Source of the DNA: Takakia lepidozioides
Lineage: Eukaryota > Streptophyta > Takakiopsida > Takakiales > Takakiaceae
Direction: 5' to 3'
DNA length: 64,000 nucleotides
Assembly (NCBI GenBank): GCA_030704615.1
Contig: CM060732.1
Coordinates: forward strand, 50,015,053-50,079,052
Shown: positions 1 to 12,038 of the stretch, piece by piece
Numbering within the stretch: position 1 is the first letter of the stretch
How the letters are laid out: the number at the start of each line of letters is the position of its first letter
Notes under the pieces: generated by a model
The model's input: only the letters and a program-made list of their open reading frames with translations
Databases searched by the model: none
What the model was told of the DNA's origin: nothing
Position numbers and translations under genes: made by a program

Positions 1-152
1 CAGCTCCAGTCCAAAGCGAAGGAGGCTGATCCAGAGGAAGCATGCAGCGTACATGGTGGCGAAGGGGAGCTGAGCCCCAAAGGGCTTGCATGGAATGGCA
101 GCGCATTGTTGACCCCCGCCATGCATTCTTGCTTACTCTGCTTCCTCCATCG

Positions 153-154
<2 letters not shown>

Positions 155-183
<29 letters not shown>
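155..183. repeat. CT dinucleotide microsatellite
   Basis: An uninterrupted run of CT dinucleotides. No gene is recognisable around it; the short ORF crossing it is low-complexity. Confidence 0.9.
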
Positions 184-186
<3 letters not shown>

Positions 187-374
187 AGGAAGCTCGTGTC
201 TCTCAAAACGCACGCTTTACATGAAAACTTACTTGATCCTTTTATCCTGTAAATTCACTGGACGCTAAAGAAACTTTATCCTTTTATCCTTTTTTATCCA
301 TGCAATAAAACTTTATCCCTAATTCGACTTACTAGTAAATTGATAATGGTAGTGAGTCATTCATTCAGAGGCTC

Positions 375-405
375 ACTAGTTTTAGTGTAGAGCAGGAATA
401 GGGTG
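375..405 (+). repeat. Dispersed 30-bp direct repeat, copy 1
   Basis: ACTAGTTTTAGTGTAGAGCA and the following GGAATAGGGTG recur nearly identically at 2,511-2,540. In both places CACRTCATC-rich sequence follows. This suggests the same edge of two related non-autonomous elements; the other edge was not identified. Confidence 0.6.
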
Positions 406-556
406 CCATAGTGACACGTCATTTTAGCCACGTCATCGCCATCATTTGTTTAAATCGGCCCGGACTGCCCGAAACCCTGGGTGCCACAGTGACACGTCAT
501 TATAGCCACGTCATCGCCATCATTTGTTTAAGTCAGCCCGGACTGCCCGAAAGTTT
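401..556. repeat. Two-copy 78-bp tandem duplication
   Basis: Two adjacent units, 401-478 and 479-556, both beginning GGGTGCCA and sharing the blocks GTGACACGTCATT, AGCCACGTCATCGCCATCA and GCCCGGACTGCCCGAAA with only a few substitutions. Diverged relatives of the CACGTCATC motif continue to about 640. No coding sense was found. It is probably part of an old non-autonomous element. Confidence 0.8.
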
Positions 557-1288
557 TTTTTTTAAATTTAAGAAAATATGTCGTCTCTGCCACATCATCG
601 TCGCCACGTTGCCAAGGCCATGTCATCAACGTACATTCTTGACGCTGCCCTGATTGCTCGGAATTTTTTTTCCGAATTATAAAAATCATTTTTGTCAAAT
701 CTGCTCTAATATTTTTTCTTTCTTCTTTTGTTTCTTCACATATTCAATGTAAATCCTATGGCACTTCGAAATATTACTTTGATTTCGTGTGGTAAGCACA
801 TTTCAATTTACTAATATTTTGTAATAATAGATTTAAATATGATAATTGTAATAGCTAATGAAATGTCAAAACTCTTAATATTGAATTTATCTCTTGCGTA
901 TATTTTAGACAGTTAATAATGGATATATTATAATTACACATCAATAAACTCAAACAAAATCATGTTGAAAATGAAATGAATATCAACACTGTTTCTTCTT
1001 TTTTTTAAAGGTAAAGGGGAGGTAGCCCTTGGTAGTTTTATTGATGATTATTTGAGGGAAAAAGATTAAAACCCTTTACATGCCCGAACACACGAAGCCA
1101 TGAGGCCTATCACACGAAGAACGTGTTGAATATTCCAGGGAACATAGTGAACAGTCAAAGAGACATGCCTAACAGCAGAAGGAAACAATTACATAGCAAA
1201 GGACCGAAAAGGAAATAGAAGGGACACAGCTGAGTGAAGGCCGAGGCCTATCATGGAATGGACGATGGGCCTGAGAACGAAGCTGAAG
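557..1288. other. AT-rich stretch without a recognisable gene
   Basis: AT-rich sequence with poly-T runs and no ORF of any credible family. I see no feature beyond generic intergenic or decayed-repeat sequence. Confidence 0.6.
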
Positions 1289-1720
1289 CTAGAGTAGAAT
1301 ACTAATTATTAAAGTGGAGGCGAGCTCGAGAAGCCACCCTGATGTGCTTCCAATTGATGTCGGACCTGGCAAATTCTTGGGATGCCGAACAGGAGGCCCA
1401 AGTGGTGCTGCCAAGGGCTGGGAATGCCTTAAGGCCAATTGCATGAGCCTGCAACAGAGCTTCTGCAAATGAGTCCGTCCCTCCCCCATGTTGCTTGGAA
1501 AGTGGCGAAGAGTGCAAACCGACAATGAGGCGCCCTGATGATATCTGCACAAAGTTTGGCTGTTGCATGTTTGGCAGCGACAGTTAGGTCAAAGAAGACC
1601 TGAGTAAGGACCGCAGTAATTGAGGTATTGGAGGAATCCATGATCCATTTACATTTGGCTTTCCATATATGCCAAAGCGTAGCACATCTAGGGTTTCAAA
1701 GACAGGGCAATCACATGCTT
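1289..1720 (-). pseudogene. LINE ORF2 C-terminal / RNase H-like fragment
   Basis: Read on the minus strand, about 1,685-1,560 gives a stretch starting ALWHIWKAKCKWIM. This resembles the LWxIWKxRN block found near the end of plant LINE reverse-transcriptase ORFs. Further downstream, in a shifted frame, FAEALLQAHAIGLKAF resembles the AEAxAxxxGLxxA helix of LINE-associated RNase H domains. Frameshifts interrupt it and neither end is defined, so it is a dead fragment. Assignment rests on these short motifs only. Confidence 0.45.
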
Positions 1721-1914
1721 TGGTTTTGACAGTCTGATTGTAATTGAGAAGTATATCCTGGGTGCATTAATTTACGGTACACTATTCTTAGGATTCTTCA
1801 TTTTGTGTTGTTTTGCCTTTTTGTAGTAATAAAAGTTTTGGGAGTATTACTAACGGTGTTGGGGCCTGAGGGGGGTACCCATGCCCTGGATATACTCCCT
1901 TGAGTTCATGTCAC

Positions 1915-2235
1915 TCTCAAGTGAAGGTGGGGAGTGTAACGCCACTTGGGGTTACACTGGGTGATAAGTGTAACTCCAGTCAGTATATAACTCAAACTTG
2001 CTCTCAAAATTTGACTGTCTAAATTTGGCTAAGTTTAAAATGGACTAAGAGGAGTTACACAATACAAAGGGGTCACACAAACCATAGAAGCCAAGGGTGA
2101 CATTACCACCCATCAAGAATCAAACCTTCCATCTCATCGCCTTTATTACCATCACCTTACCATCAGGCTATTAATCAGTGTCTGACAATCTCTCAGATTC
2201 TACTGTATTTAATGGTGAATCCGGGATAATACAAG
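1915..2235 (+). mobile_element. Possible 3' LTR edge of an old retrotransposon
   Basis: A purine-rich tract (AAGTGAAGGTGGGGAG, 1,919-1,934) is followed directly by TGTAACGCCACTTGGGG at 1,935. This is the typical polypurine-tract/LTR junction of plant LTR elements. The right end of the LTR is uncertain (somewhere before about 2,235) and no matching 5' LTR is in the window. Confidence 0.35.
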
Positions 2236-2510
2236 GTGAAAAAAAGATTTGATAGGCATGCAAGAGGAGCCCTGGCATGGCGCCTAAATTTATGTCTAAA
2301 CTTATGCCTTATATTTTTGCATTGTTCCTAATGTTTATTTCATAAAATATATTTCCCATAAAAAGTATAATTGTTCTCAGAAGTCATCCCTAGTAGTGTG
2401 GAGCAACACGTAGCCCTAGTCTATATTCTTATGGCTGTATTTTTATATTTGTAGTGCGGAGCAACGCTGCATAGCCCTAATTCTAGTTCTAGTGACGACC
2501 GAAAGTCGAG

Positions 2511-2540
2511 ACTAGTTTAGTGTAGAGCAGGAATAGGGTG
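2511..2540 (+). repeat. Dispersed 30-bp direct repeat, copy 2
   Basis: Same 30-bp sequence as at 375-405 (ACTAGTTTAGTGTAGAGCAG followed by GAATAGGGTG), in the same orientation and again followed by a CACATCATC-type motif. Confidence 0.6.
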
Positions 2541-2787
2541 TCTTTGTGCCACATCATCATTGCTATGTTTGTCGTCACGTTTTGTTCGACGTCAAATTTT
2601 TTTAACCCGGAAAAAATAAAAAATAAATTTTTGAGTTGTCTGAAGTTTCTCGAACTGGCTGAACGGATTTTCATGGAGGTGTTGAGTCATCTGATTATGG
2701 TTTGACAGATACAAAGAGAATGTATTCGTAAAGCATTGTTTGCTCAGTCTTGTAGTCTTGTGGCCATCCGCGACCATGTGTCCAGTT

Positions 2788-2988
2788 TGTAGAATTTACA
2801 CACATGCTTTACGACCTCCTAGTACATAGGTTATAAATAATGCATTTTAGGCTAGTCTGTATTTTGAACATTCTGCGTACCAGAGTGATTGTAGCTAACT
2901 CTTATCGTTACTTTGTATAAATCAATTTTTGCGAATCGGAGTTCTTACTGTTCCTACCGTACTAGTTCATGCTTGCTGATTTTCTACA
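2788..2988 (+). repeat. 5' LTR of the copia element
   Basis: 201 bp bounded by TGTAGAATTT and TTTTCTACA. It aligns with 7,311-7,536 along its length; the 3' copy carries about 25-35 extra bases (around GTTAGCATGTCTACACTCTG). Confidence 0.92.
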
Positions 2989-3003
2989 TGGTATCAGAGT
3001 GGG
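2989..3003 (+). promoter_or_regulatory. Primer-binding site (initiator Met tRNA)
   Basis: TGGTATCAGAGTGGG begins immediately at the 5' LTR edge. It matches the plant copia/gypsy primer site complementary to the 3' end of initiator methionyl-tRNA (usually TGGTATCAGAGC), with a change at the twelfth base. Confidence 0.88.
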
Positions 3004-3229
3004 TTTATGGTGTCGCCTCCATTAGCTAGCATAGGAATAGTCAAGCGATGCTCTCAATCATCTCTGTTAGCACAGGAATTATAGTCAAGCGATGAGCGTT
3101 GCTTTCGTTCATCTCTACTCTATTTGATGAGTTCAGAGGCTCTTGCATGACTAGAGATATAATTAGACACTCAATCTAAGAGATCAGTCGAAAGGAACGA
3201 GTCTAATCCTAGGATTCATTTTTTCAAGG

Positions 3230-3830
3230 ATGTCAAACTACGGTGACACACGGATAAATGATATCAGTAAACTTGTAGGGGCCCGCCTAATTATTATGCT
3301 GGAGATTCCCAATGAAGAACATCTTGACGAGAAAGATGTTATGGCACCTAGTTGTGCATGACCCAAGTCGAGCAGTACAAGCCAACGTGGATGAGGAAGC
3401 ACAACTGAAGCTGCAAGCTTTGACCATCATTAGTCTTGCAGTGAAAGATGAGATCATCCCCCATATTCAAGATATGGAGGATCCAGCAGAATGCTGGAAT
3501 AAGCTAAAATAGTTGTTCGAGTCAAATACCACCGCACAAAGACTGGATGTTACGAAACAAGATTCAGATTCTCATAATGGAGGAGGGCTCTGATATGAAT
3601 GAATTTTACTCATGGTAAAAGATCTCATGGTTCAGGTCGTTGGGTCTAGAGATTCTATTCGTGAAGATGAAATTGTACTAACTCTATTGACACTTCCAGA
3701 AGGTTATGAAGCATTTTTACAGGGTGTTGCTTCACAAAACGATCTGCCGAGTTTCGATAAACTTCCAAGCAAGTTTCTCCAAGAATCTCACCGAAGAGAG
3801 CTCAAATGAGAAAAATGGTCAGATGACGAA
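3230..3830 (+). pseudogene. Copia gag remnant
   Basis: Starts at an ATG (MSNYGDTRINDISKLVG) typical of copia Gag. It continues through pieces containing VHDPSRAVQA, EDPAECWNKLK and TLLTLPEGYEAFLQG, which correspond to the UBN2-type Gag domain (pairing of an ECWNKL block with an LxxLPxxYxxF block). Stops and frame changes occur at about 3,365, 3,512, 3,620 and 3,809. A basic lysine-rich stretch follows near 3,850-3,930, where a CCHC zinc knuckle would be expected; only a CYTC remnant is visible. Confidence 0.8.
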
Positions 3831-4289
3831 GCCCTAGTGTTAATCAAGTTCAAGAAGATGATGAGTGAAAAAGAAAGGCGGTTGCAAAGAAGAAGAAGCA
3901 GCGCAAACGACCAAAGAAATGTTATACATGTAAAGTTTGGATAGCTCTAGAGATTGTACGAAGAAGGATGAAGCAGACAAAGGTAAACCTGGCAAACATT
4001 CGGCCAATATTGTTCAAGATACGACTGAAGAAGAGGAAGCCGAAGTGGTTGAAGAAAACGTTGATTTGTTTGAAGCACAGATAGTAGCTATTGATCTCGA
4101 CGATTCAACAAACCTTGGTACTTTGATTCTGAAGCTACAAAGCACGTTACAGGGGAGTGCAGTTACATGCACAAGATCAAGAAACCGGCCATTGTTTCAC
4201 GAATCAAAACTGTTGATGGGCAATTACACTCTGTTGACGGCAAGGGTGATGTTACTATTTCAACTTCATTTGATGGTTCAATAAAGAAG

Positions 4290-7215
4290 ATAACCAATGT
4301 ATGTCCCGAGGTTGACTAAGAATTTATTGTCTGTTGGGATGATCGCAGATAGAGGCTACATTGTCATGTTTGATGCTACAAAATATCTAGTGATAAAATC
4401 CAAAGACCCAGAGAGCATAGTCGCTGAAGATAGCCGTGATCTAAAAAATGGCTTATACAAGATTGAAACTTGTACAACAGACCTATAATCAGTTTCAACC
4501 AGTGAAGAGCCAAGTTATGGCATCGCAGAATGGGTCATATAAACTATCAGTCGTTTCATTGGTTTAGCCACAGACAAATGGTCACTGTGATTCCTAAGTT
4601 ATCCCAAATTGATCATGTGATCTATGAAGGATGTATGCTAGTAGGCAAACAGACTAGGGAGAGAACCCCTAAGTCATCCACCTTTAGATCGCAATCAACT
4701 CTTGATCTCATACACTCATATTTGTGCGGACCTATTTTTGTCCCGTCACTCTCAGGTTCAATATTCTTCGTGACTTTCACAGATGGCCAAATTCTCGAAA
4801 GACTTGGATCTACTTTATGAGAGCAAAATCTGAAACCTCGAGTATGTTCAAAGTATTCAAGAAGGAAGGTTGAGAATCAAAGTGAGAGAAAAAAGCAAAA
4901 TGTTAAGGACGGATAGGGGTAGCAAATACATATGGAATGAGTTTGTACAGCCTTTTGTCAACAAACGAGATTAAGCGCCAATTGACCCAGGCCCATACTC
5001 CCCATCAAAATGGAGTGTCAGAGTGGAAAAATCAAACAATTATGGCAAAAGCCAGGAGCATGTTTCTATGAAGCAACGTACCCAAGTACTTGTGGACAGA
5101 AGCAGTGAATACTGCAAACTATTTAGTGAACATGTGTCATCTACACGAGCCAATAAAGGGATGACACCCGAGGAGCTGTTTTCTAAAAGAAGTCCAAATA
5201 TTCAACATCTAAAGGTTTATGGTTGCAAAGGAATCCAAGAAAAAAAAAACAAAAAACAAAATGGATGCAAAGAATATCAAGTGCATGCTGGTGGGATACG
5301 ATGAGCAAACAAAGCTTATCAATGTTTCAACCCGATCACTCGCAGGTTATAATTAGCCGTGATGTGAAGTTTAATGGACATCGGACATGTTTGTCAAATT
5401 TGGAGACTTTAATTGCACCAAATCCCGAGAAGTTGGTTGTAGCAGGAGAAGATGGAGGAATGCGACAACATAATAGACATAAAGTTGTTCAAAAGACAGA
5501 TCAGGTTGCTGAACACTCTCAAAATGATGAACTTTGGAACATCCCTACAGAAACTACCGTTGAAACATACATTAAGATTCCAGAATCAAGTCATAAATAC
5601 ATGTGAGAGGATGATGAGGAGAGCAGTCGGTGAACCATCAGAAGAAGAGAGTGCATCCTTCGAACCAAGGCAATAAGAACCAAGGCGATCAAGTAGAGTT
5701 ACCAAGTTCTCATCCAGTTGAATGATTTCATCCGAGTAGGTTATCTTGATTTGCCTTAGGAACCAAAATCTTACCAGGAAGCGGCCATAGATAAACGATG
5801 GCAAGAGGCCATGAACTCTAAAATGGATTTTATCTATCGGAATAAAGCTTGGGAGCTAGTCGAATTGTCAGATAGGAAACTTCCTATCCTAGGAAAATGG
5901 GTGTTCAAAGTTAAAACTGACACAACAGGGAAACCTCAAAATTTACAAGGGTGGTTTCAAGCAACAAGAAGGTGTGGACTATGATGAGACCTTTGTCCCT
6001 GTGGTGAAATGGGGTTCCATTAGGTCAGTTATTGCTCAAAACTGATTTCTTAAATCATGGTTGGGACATATGTCAGTTACATGTCAAAACTGATTTCTTA
6101 AATGGTGACTTGGAGGAAGATGTCTTTATGACCCAGCCATCGGGCTTTGGAAAGAAAGAGAAAGAGACCCTGGTTTGTAGGCTTCTAAAAACTTTGTATG
6201 GCTTGAAACAAGCTCAGCGAACTTCGTATCAAAAAATGGATGGGTTTCTCAAACAACAAAAGATAAAGAAGACAAACTCAAACTACAATTTATACTTTTC
6301 GTCATACTCCTACTCTATGTTGACGACTTGTTGTTGACTAGCAGTCATACTCGTAGAATAAGTCAACTTCAACGAGAGCTGAAATCCAGATTTGAAATGT
6401 CGGATTCAGAGAGACTTGGGCGCTATCTTGCTGTAGAATTCTTATTTTTGCCAAAAGGAATATTTATGACGTAGCGGGCTTTATGTCGAAGCTATGCTTC
6501 AGCAATTCGGCATGGAGCCGTGTAATTCAGCCAAAGTCCCAATGGCAGAAGGCATTAAGCTCGCAACGGATATGGTAGAAAGCAAAGTAAATGCAACATT
6601 ATATCGAGAAATGGTTGGCAAGATAATCTATCTTTCGAATTCAAGACCAGACATCGTGTTTGCTGTTAGAGTGGTGAGTTCATGGCAGAACCACAAACAA
6701 TATCACACATAAATGCCGTTCGAAGCAAATCTTGAGGTATTTGATAGACTTTGGGTTAATGTACTGGCAAGGAGACGACAACAACCTAGAGGTTTACAGA
6801 TTCTGATTGGGCAGGTGACAACGATTCAAGGAGATCAACCAGTGGTTATGTTTTCAGAATTGGTTCATCCCCCATCACTCGGAGTTCCAAGAGGCAGCCG
6901 ACTGTTACGCTCTCTTCCACCGAAGCATAATGTCGATCGTTGGCAGATCATGGTGCTAATTAGAGACCACGTGGTTAAGAAATATAATGGAAGAAAAATA
7001 GGATTTACAAAATCAGAACCCACTCTTATTTTGTGATAATCAAAGTAGTCTTAAGATTGCTAACAATCCAGTGTTCATGCCAGGACTAAACACATAGAGG
7101 TTCATTATCATTATATTCGAGAGAGGATAGTGAACAAGGAAGTGGACTTATATCATATTCCCACTCAAGAGCAGTTAGCTGATTTCTTTACTAAACCGCG
7201 AGGTTTGAAGAGATG
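4290..7215 (+). pseudogene. Copia pol remnant (integrase, RT, RNase H)
   Basis: Several frames together give a copia Pol in the right order. VPRLTKNLLSVG lies before the GAG-preintegrase region (about 4,300-4,490). Integrase pieces include STFRSQSTLDLIHSYLCGP and PEELFSKRSPNIQHLKVYGC (about 4,670-5,225). Reverse transcriptase pieces include VKTDFLNGDLEEDVFMTQP (about 6,079) and, near 6,310, an LYVDDLLL-like catalytic block broken by a frame change. RNase H and C-terminal sequence containing EQLADFFTKP runs to about 7,200. At least ten stops or frameshifts make it non-functional. Confidence 0.82.
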
Positions 7216-7310
7216 AGAGACAAATTAGAAATCAGAAGTGCAACCAATCTTTAGAAGTAACTCACTTCATTAGACTAATGTATATAGGATAAATAAGGTG
7301 TGAGAGGAGG

Positions 7311-7536
7311 TGTAGAATTTACACATCTTCTTTATGACCTCCTAGTATATAGGTAGATAATGTGTTTTAGGCCGGTCTATACTTTGAACATTCTACGTAC
7401 GGGAGTGATTGTAGCTAACTCTTATCGTCAGTCTTTATGAGTAGTTAGCATGTCTACACTCTGTACAAATCAACTTTAGCTAATCAAAGTTCTTATTGTT
7501 CCTACCACAGTAGTTCATGCTTGCTGATTTTCTACA
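7311..7536 (+). repeat. 3' LTR of the copia element
   Basis: 226 bp, TGTAGAATTT to TTTTCTACA, preceded by the purine tract GTGAGAGGAGG and followed by the duplicated target CAGTT at 7,537-7,541. Confidence 0.92.
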
Positions 7537-7604
7537 CAGTTCTGTGAGGAACAAAAAGAAATAGATGCTACATTTGTGAGTGGCTCCACTACTGCAAATT
7601 GGGG

Positions 7605-8870
7605 TTTGGGGGAGGGGGGGGGGGGGGGTTATTGTTTTAGCGACGCCAGCCGCGCCCCCACGTTGGGCGTGCGACGCCACCCCCGGGGCGTCGCAACCCC
7701 CTGCTACGACCATAACTGTCGCAAAGTGGCATGAAGGGGAAATGGGCCCCCCAAGGGCGCCGGACATGCGACGGTGGTGCGTCGCCGCGGGGGGTTGCGA
7801 CTGGTTTTTTTTTCTTGCGACGCCGGGGGGTCGCAACACCCTAATTATTATTATTATTATTATTATTATTTTGGGCATTGCAACCCCCCAGCGTCGCAAA
7901 GCATCGCTGCACCCCCCCCCCCCCCTTCCCGCACTGAGGCACCCAACGCTGCGACATCAGGGAGGTCGCAACGACGTAGCCACAAAGGGTTTTTTTTTTT
8001 TTTTTTTTTTTTTTTTTGGGTGTTGCGGCCCCCAACGTCACAAAAGCGTTGCTGGGGCGCCCAACGCTGCGACGCCAGGTGGTCGCAACGGTGTCGTAGC
8101 CAGCTTGGGGCATCACAAGGACGTTGGGGCTGCAACAACGGCGACGACGCTGGGACTAGGTTGGGGCGGGGCTGGGCACTAAGTTGCGGAGGTTGCAATT
8201 CCCCGGCGTCACAAGAGGGACCCCCTTAGAAGGAACTTGAAAGAAATCTTGATATGTATATATATACTTAGACTGCTTTTGTGATACATAGATGTATCGT
8301 AGGTGTGTTGGTTAGTCTGTATTGTTTTAGAAATGTTATAACGTGGAGGTCCTAGGTTCAAATATGCATTGCCTAATATATATACTGTCATTGGACAGAA
8401 CCGGAGTCGGCGTCGCCACAAAGTTTTTGAGATTCAAATTCAAATTTTCCCACCTAAATTCAAATGTACCCCTGTAAACTGCGACGTCCGGGGGTCGCAC
8501 TTTATGACCCCCGAACATTGCTAATGCGGCATCGCAGATAAGGAAACCCCCCCCCCCAAAAAAAAAAAAAAAAAAAAAAAAAAAAACGACGTCCGGGGTC
8601 GCATGTCGCGTCGGCGTCGCTGCAAGTCGCCCTAGCGTTACCTAGCGACCCCCCTGCGTTGCATAATTAGCGATGATATTCTAGCGACGCCCAGACGTCG
8701 CAATCTGGGGCTTCTACCCCACCCCAAAAGGGGGCTTTAGCGACGCATCGGCGTAGCTACTCCCCCCCCCCCCCCCCCCCCCCATTTTTTATTTTTTTTT
8801 CTCTCTATAATGCTCAGCCCATATTTTTTAGGCGAAATAAAGCCAGAAAGCACTCGAACTTTGTGGGTTG
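7605..8870. repeat. GCGACG/CGTCGC inverted-repeat cluster with homopolymer runs
   Basis: At least ten copies of a short imperfect inverted repeat of the form TTGCGACGyC-GGGGG-TCGCAAC (for example near 7,667, 7,817, 7,877, 7,940, 8,059, 8,195, 8,478 and 8,588). They are interspersed with long homopolymers and simple runs: G (7,612-7,627), ATT (7,842-7,870), C (7,912-7,926), T (7,989-8,018), A (8,559-8,586) and C (8,762-8,783). The ORFs of 90-200 codons here are low-complexity translations of these repeats, not genes. Confidence 0.75.
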
Positions 8871-9734
8871 CGACACGCCCTTGTAAAAAAACAGGGGAAA
8901 AAATGAGAAAAAAACTAAAAAACGTGCATTCCCTGGTGGAGTGTCACCATAAAGCACCAAGGGAACCACCCCTTGGCGCCTGGAACCGGATCCTGTGGCA
9001 TCCACCATCCAACGTCGGCCGGCCCCTGTTGGCGTGGTAGCCGTGGGGGATCTCGCCATGTGCTCCGCCCTGGGCCGTCTGTTCGCCAAGCGTTTTAGGG
9101 CTGGAGGGGGTGGCCGTCACCATTGCGCGGCAGCTGTCACTCTGAGTTCATCAATGTACCTTGAGTTCATGTGCGTCGCCAGGTTCGTTTAGTGTACGCT
9201 TGTTTATTGGGAGGGACTTCAAGGATGCGGGGGAGCTTCAATGGAGTCTCTGCTTAAATTTGCAGAGTTCCTTTTGTGCTGGAGGGAAGATTCAAGAGCC
9301 CCTTTGTTTCCATCATGTCTGTGAGTGTAGTGAAAATATCGACGTTGACATTTGGTATTTGGGCAATTTTCATCGGGGCCTGCTGCCTAGACAGTCTGTT
9401 TTGGACGTGGTAGCTTAGTATTAGTTCCCCCTTGCATGTTTAGATTGCAAGAGGCATCACTGTTGTCTCTGCAGGTTCAGATTGAGTTTTTCGCATTTGT
9501 AACTCAGTGCCTTTTGGGCCCAAGACACAATATATTTATTTAATTTGAGTACAAGGGCCTCCGTCCCATTTTTATTTAAAAAACATTTTAAAAAATCCGT
9601 TATTGCCATGTGTCCTATCCAAAGTGGGCTACTGTCGACCCTGGATGTTAAATGCTTTTTTGTTATGTTACCCTTAATGTTATGAAATCTTGGCTCTGTA
9701 AAAATTACACTTTGAAAACAACAACATAACATGA

Positions 9735-10018
9735 ACATAATGGTTTTGAAAATAGATATTACCTCAACAATTATTTTTGACCTCCCTCAGAAACTATTGT
9801 TGAGGTAATTTTCTTTAAAAGTAAAACATAATGGTTTTGAAAACAGATATTACCTCAACAATTATTTTTGACCTCCCTCAAAACTATTGTTGAGGTTTTT
9901 TTTTTTTTTTCTAAACAAACATAATGGTTTTGAAAACAGATATTACCTCAACAATTATTTTTTACCTCCCTCAAAAACTATTGTTGAGGTAATTTCCTTT
10001 TAAAAAAACATAATGGTT
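9735..10018. repeat. Three-copy ~91-bp tandem repeat with hairpin
   Basis: Units begin ACATAATGGTTTTGAAAA at 9,735, 9,826 and 9,919, with the start of a fourth at about 10,008. Each contains TACCTCAACAAT and, about 30 bp later, its inverse ATTGTTGAGGTA, so each unit can fold into a hairpin around TATTTTTGACCTCCCTC. The middle unit has a T run in place of the last bases of the stem. Confidence 0.9.
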
Positions 10019-11990
10019 GATATGTGATAGAAAATAAAAGATATATTATAATTTTTCTGCTCTATAGGAATAACAATTATCTAGGGTCGACTGTATGGAG
10101 CCAGATTAATGACATTGGCCTTTTTATGGTAGCCACTTTGCTGCAATATAAGGGCTCCTTGCGCCAGATTTATCTGCCCTGCTTTGAACATGTGTCGCCC
10201 TTGCAATTCATCTTGGTTATATATGGTCGCCATATTGCGACAGTATGGTGCGTAGCTGTAGCCACGTACAATCCACGTGGAAAACAGCTAGTTCGCCACC
10301 TATGCACTCTACCCCACCAGTTTGTAGCCACATGGCCGCTGTACATGAAATGAAAAAAAAATGGGTTGGTCCTCACTCCAACAATGTGACATACCTTAGT
10401 AGAGATAATTAGTTAAGTTGTTGTGTGTGAGTTGCCAACAAATATACTCCAACAAGGCCAGGGCTTTAGGCTCAGCCTCAAGATTCCCACCCTGAGTTAA
10501 AATGTCAGTCTAGTGCAGAGTGAGAAAGAGAGACAAGACTCCATGCCCCCTCTGAGGGAGCTGTCACTGTTGCTAGATTGCATAGCCAGAGAGGGCAACA
10601 AATTCTGACAATTGGAAAACTGTAAGAAGGTAACATTTGCACTTTCAGGGTCGTTTCTCAGAGAAAAGGAAGGAGCACACCCTGTTTGCATATTGATAGA
10701 AGCCCATGTGGTCTCTGATGCTATTTTCATGTTTTTTTGTAACAGCCCCAGCAACTGGGCCTTGATGGGGGGGTCAATTAACCCTTAAGTGGTATATCGA
10801 CCCAAATTGGGTCGCTTGGGTTTGCTTAACCGACCATAACTTCACGTGGTTAAGGCTGATTAGCCCAAATTTGAGCTCATTGGATAGATAATCGGATCCC
10901 CCTTCATATGGCATTGGCCAATTGATCAATGCCTGAAGGGATAGGCATCTGGACCAATATGAAGGGGGCACACTCAGTTTTTTGAGGTCATTTTGGCCCC
11001 CCCTAACCTGCCCAAGTTGCTGATGTGGCAACTGCGGTCAGGTTAGGGTGAGTGAAAGATACCCCATAAAGGAGTGGGCCAAACCTTCTCGGTATGGCTC
11101 CAAACGCACCTAGGCCTTCAGGCTATAACACAAGTGCAAGGAACCTAAAGATGCTATGACATTGACTGATTGGTCCCAAATTTGTTTGGGGATTTCATAT
11201 GGATGCCCATGACTCTTCAACCGGAGGGATTAGGAATGGTGCACATTAGAAAAGGCCCGGGAGTTTAATGCGACCCCTTCGGTCTTGCCTGCGTGGCACC
11301 CCCCGCCACCCCAGCCGCACCCCCTTCGCCGGCTCCTGCGGCTCGCGGTCGCTGCGCCCCAGCGCGCCCTCGCCCCCACCCCTCCTGCCCCCCCCCCCCC
11401 CCCCCCCCCCGCCGGCCGTCACCACACCCACATGAACTCTGTGGCACATGACACCTATCACCACAACCCAACATCGCGCACGGCATTAGCACATGACTCG
11501 GATGGATGGGATGTAACATGATCCATGTGCTGCAATCACCCATGATGATGGACGGCTTGACATGACAGGATGTGACACATACTCATATATGGCCGTAGGG
11601 AGATCGGGATGATCATGCTTTCGTGCTTTTTGCGTCCAGTTCGCACGCACATGGTGGACCTGTCGATTCGAATGCGGCCCCTCAGCTGTCACTCCCCATG
11701 TCGATGCTTGAATGATTTAATTCATGGCAGCCACAAGACAGGTTTTCCAAGCTTCCTGGCGTTTGCATGGCCCGAAATGTATGATCCCGGCGGAAGCGGT
11801 GTTACAAGCACTTCCTTGCACAGTATGCATCGCGGCTGTTATAAACTGTTGACTGAGTTGTGGCGGTGAAGCGATTACTCATTCGACTTGAGTATAAGGT
11901 TTCTTTTTGGAGAATTTGAAAGTCATTCGTGTGATTTGTAGCTATTTTCTTCCTCTTGCTTGCCATTTCTGTCTATTGCAGTCCATTTGC
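10019..11990. other. No recognisable gene
   Basis: Mixed sequence without a credible coding family. It holds a C run at 11,391-11,410 within a C/G-rich stretch (11,280-11,420) that creates spurious proline/alanine and glycine-rich ORFs on both strands. Nothing else was identified. Confidence 0.55.
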
Positions 11991-12038
11991 GTGCTTCATG
12001 TTTTAGTGTGAGTTCTGGCTTTCACATTCCAGCAACCT

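Larger units (their letters stand above)
2788..7536 (+). mobile_element. Ty1/copia LTR retrotransposon, degenerate
   Basis: A 4.75-kb element with LTRs at 2,788-2,988 and 7,311-7,536, each starting TGTAGAA and ending TTCTACA. It is flanked by a perfect 5-bp target-site duplication, CAGTT at 2,783-2,787 and 7,537-7,541. A primer-binding site abuts the 5' LTR and a purine tract (GTGAGAGGAGG) abuts the 3' LTR. The internal order gag, integrase, reverse transcriptase, RNase H places it in the copia superfamily. The coding part has many stops and frameshifts, so the element is dead, but the intact duplication shows this is the original insertion site. Confidence 0.93.

Noticed and set aside
7480-8229. 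ORFs of 90-200 codons at 7.5-8.2 kb
   Set aside because: Low-complexity translations of homopolymers and GCGACG repeats with poly-K, poly-F, poly-N, poly-I and poly-Y runs; no domain.
11246-11543. Gly/Arg-rich and Pro-rich ORFs around the C run
   Set aside because: Created by the 11,280-11,420 C/G-rich simple sequence; no conserved motif on either strand.
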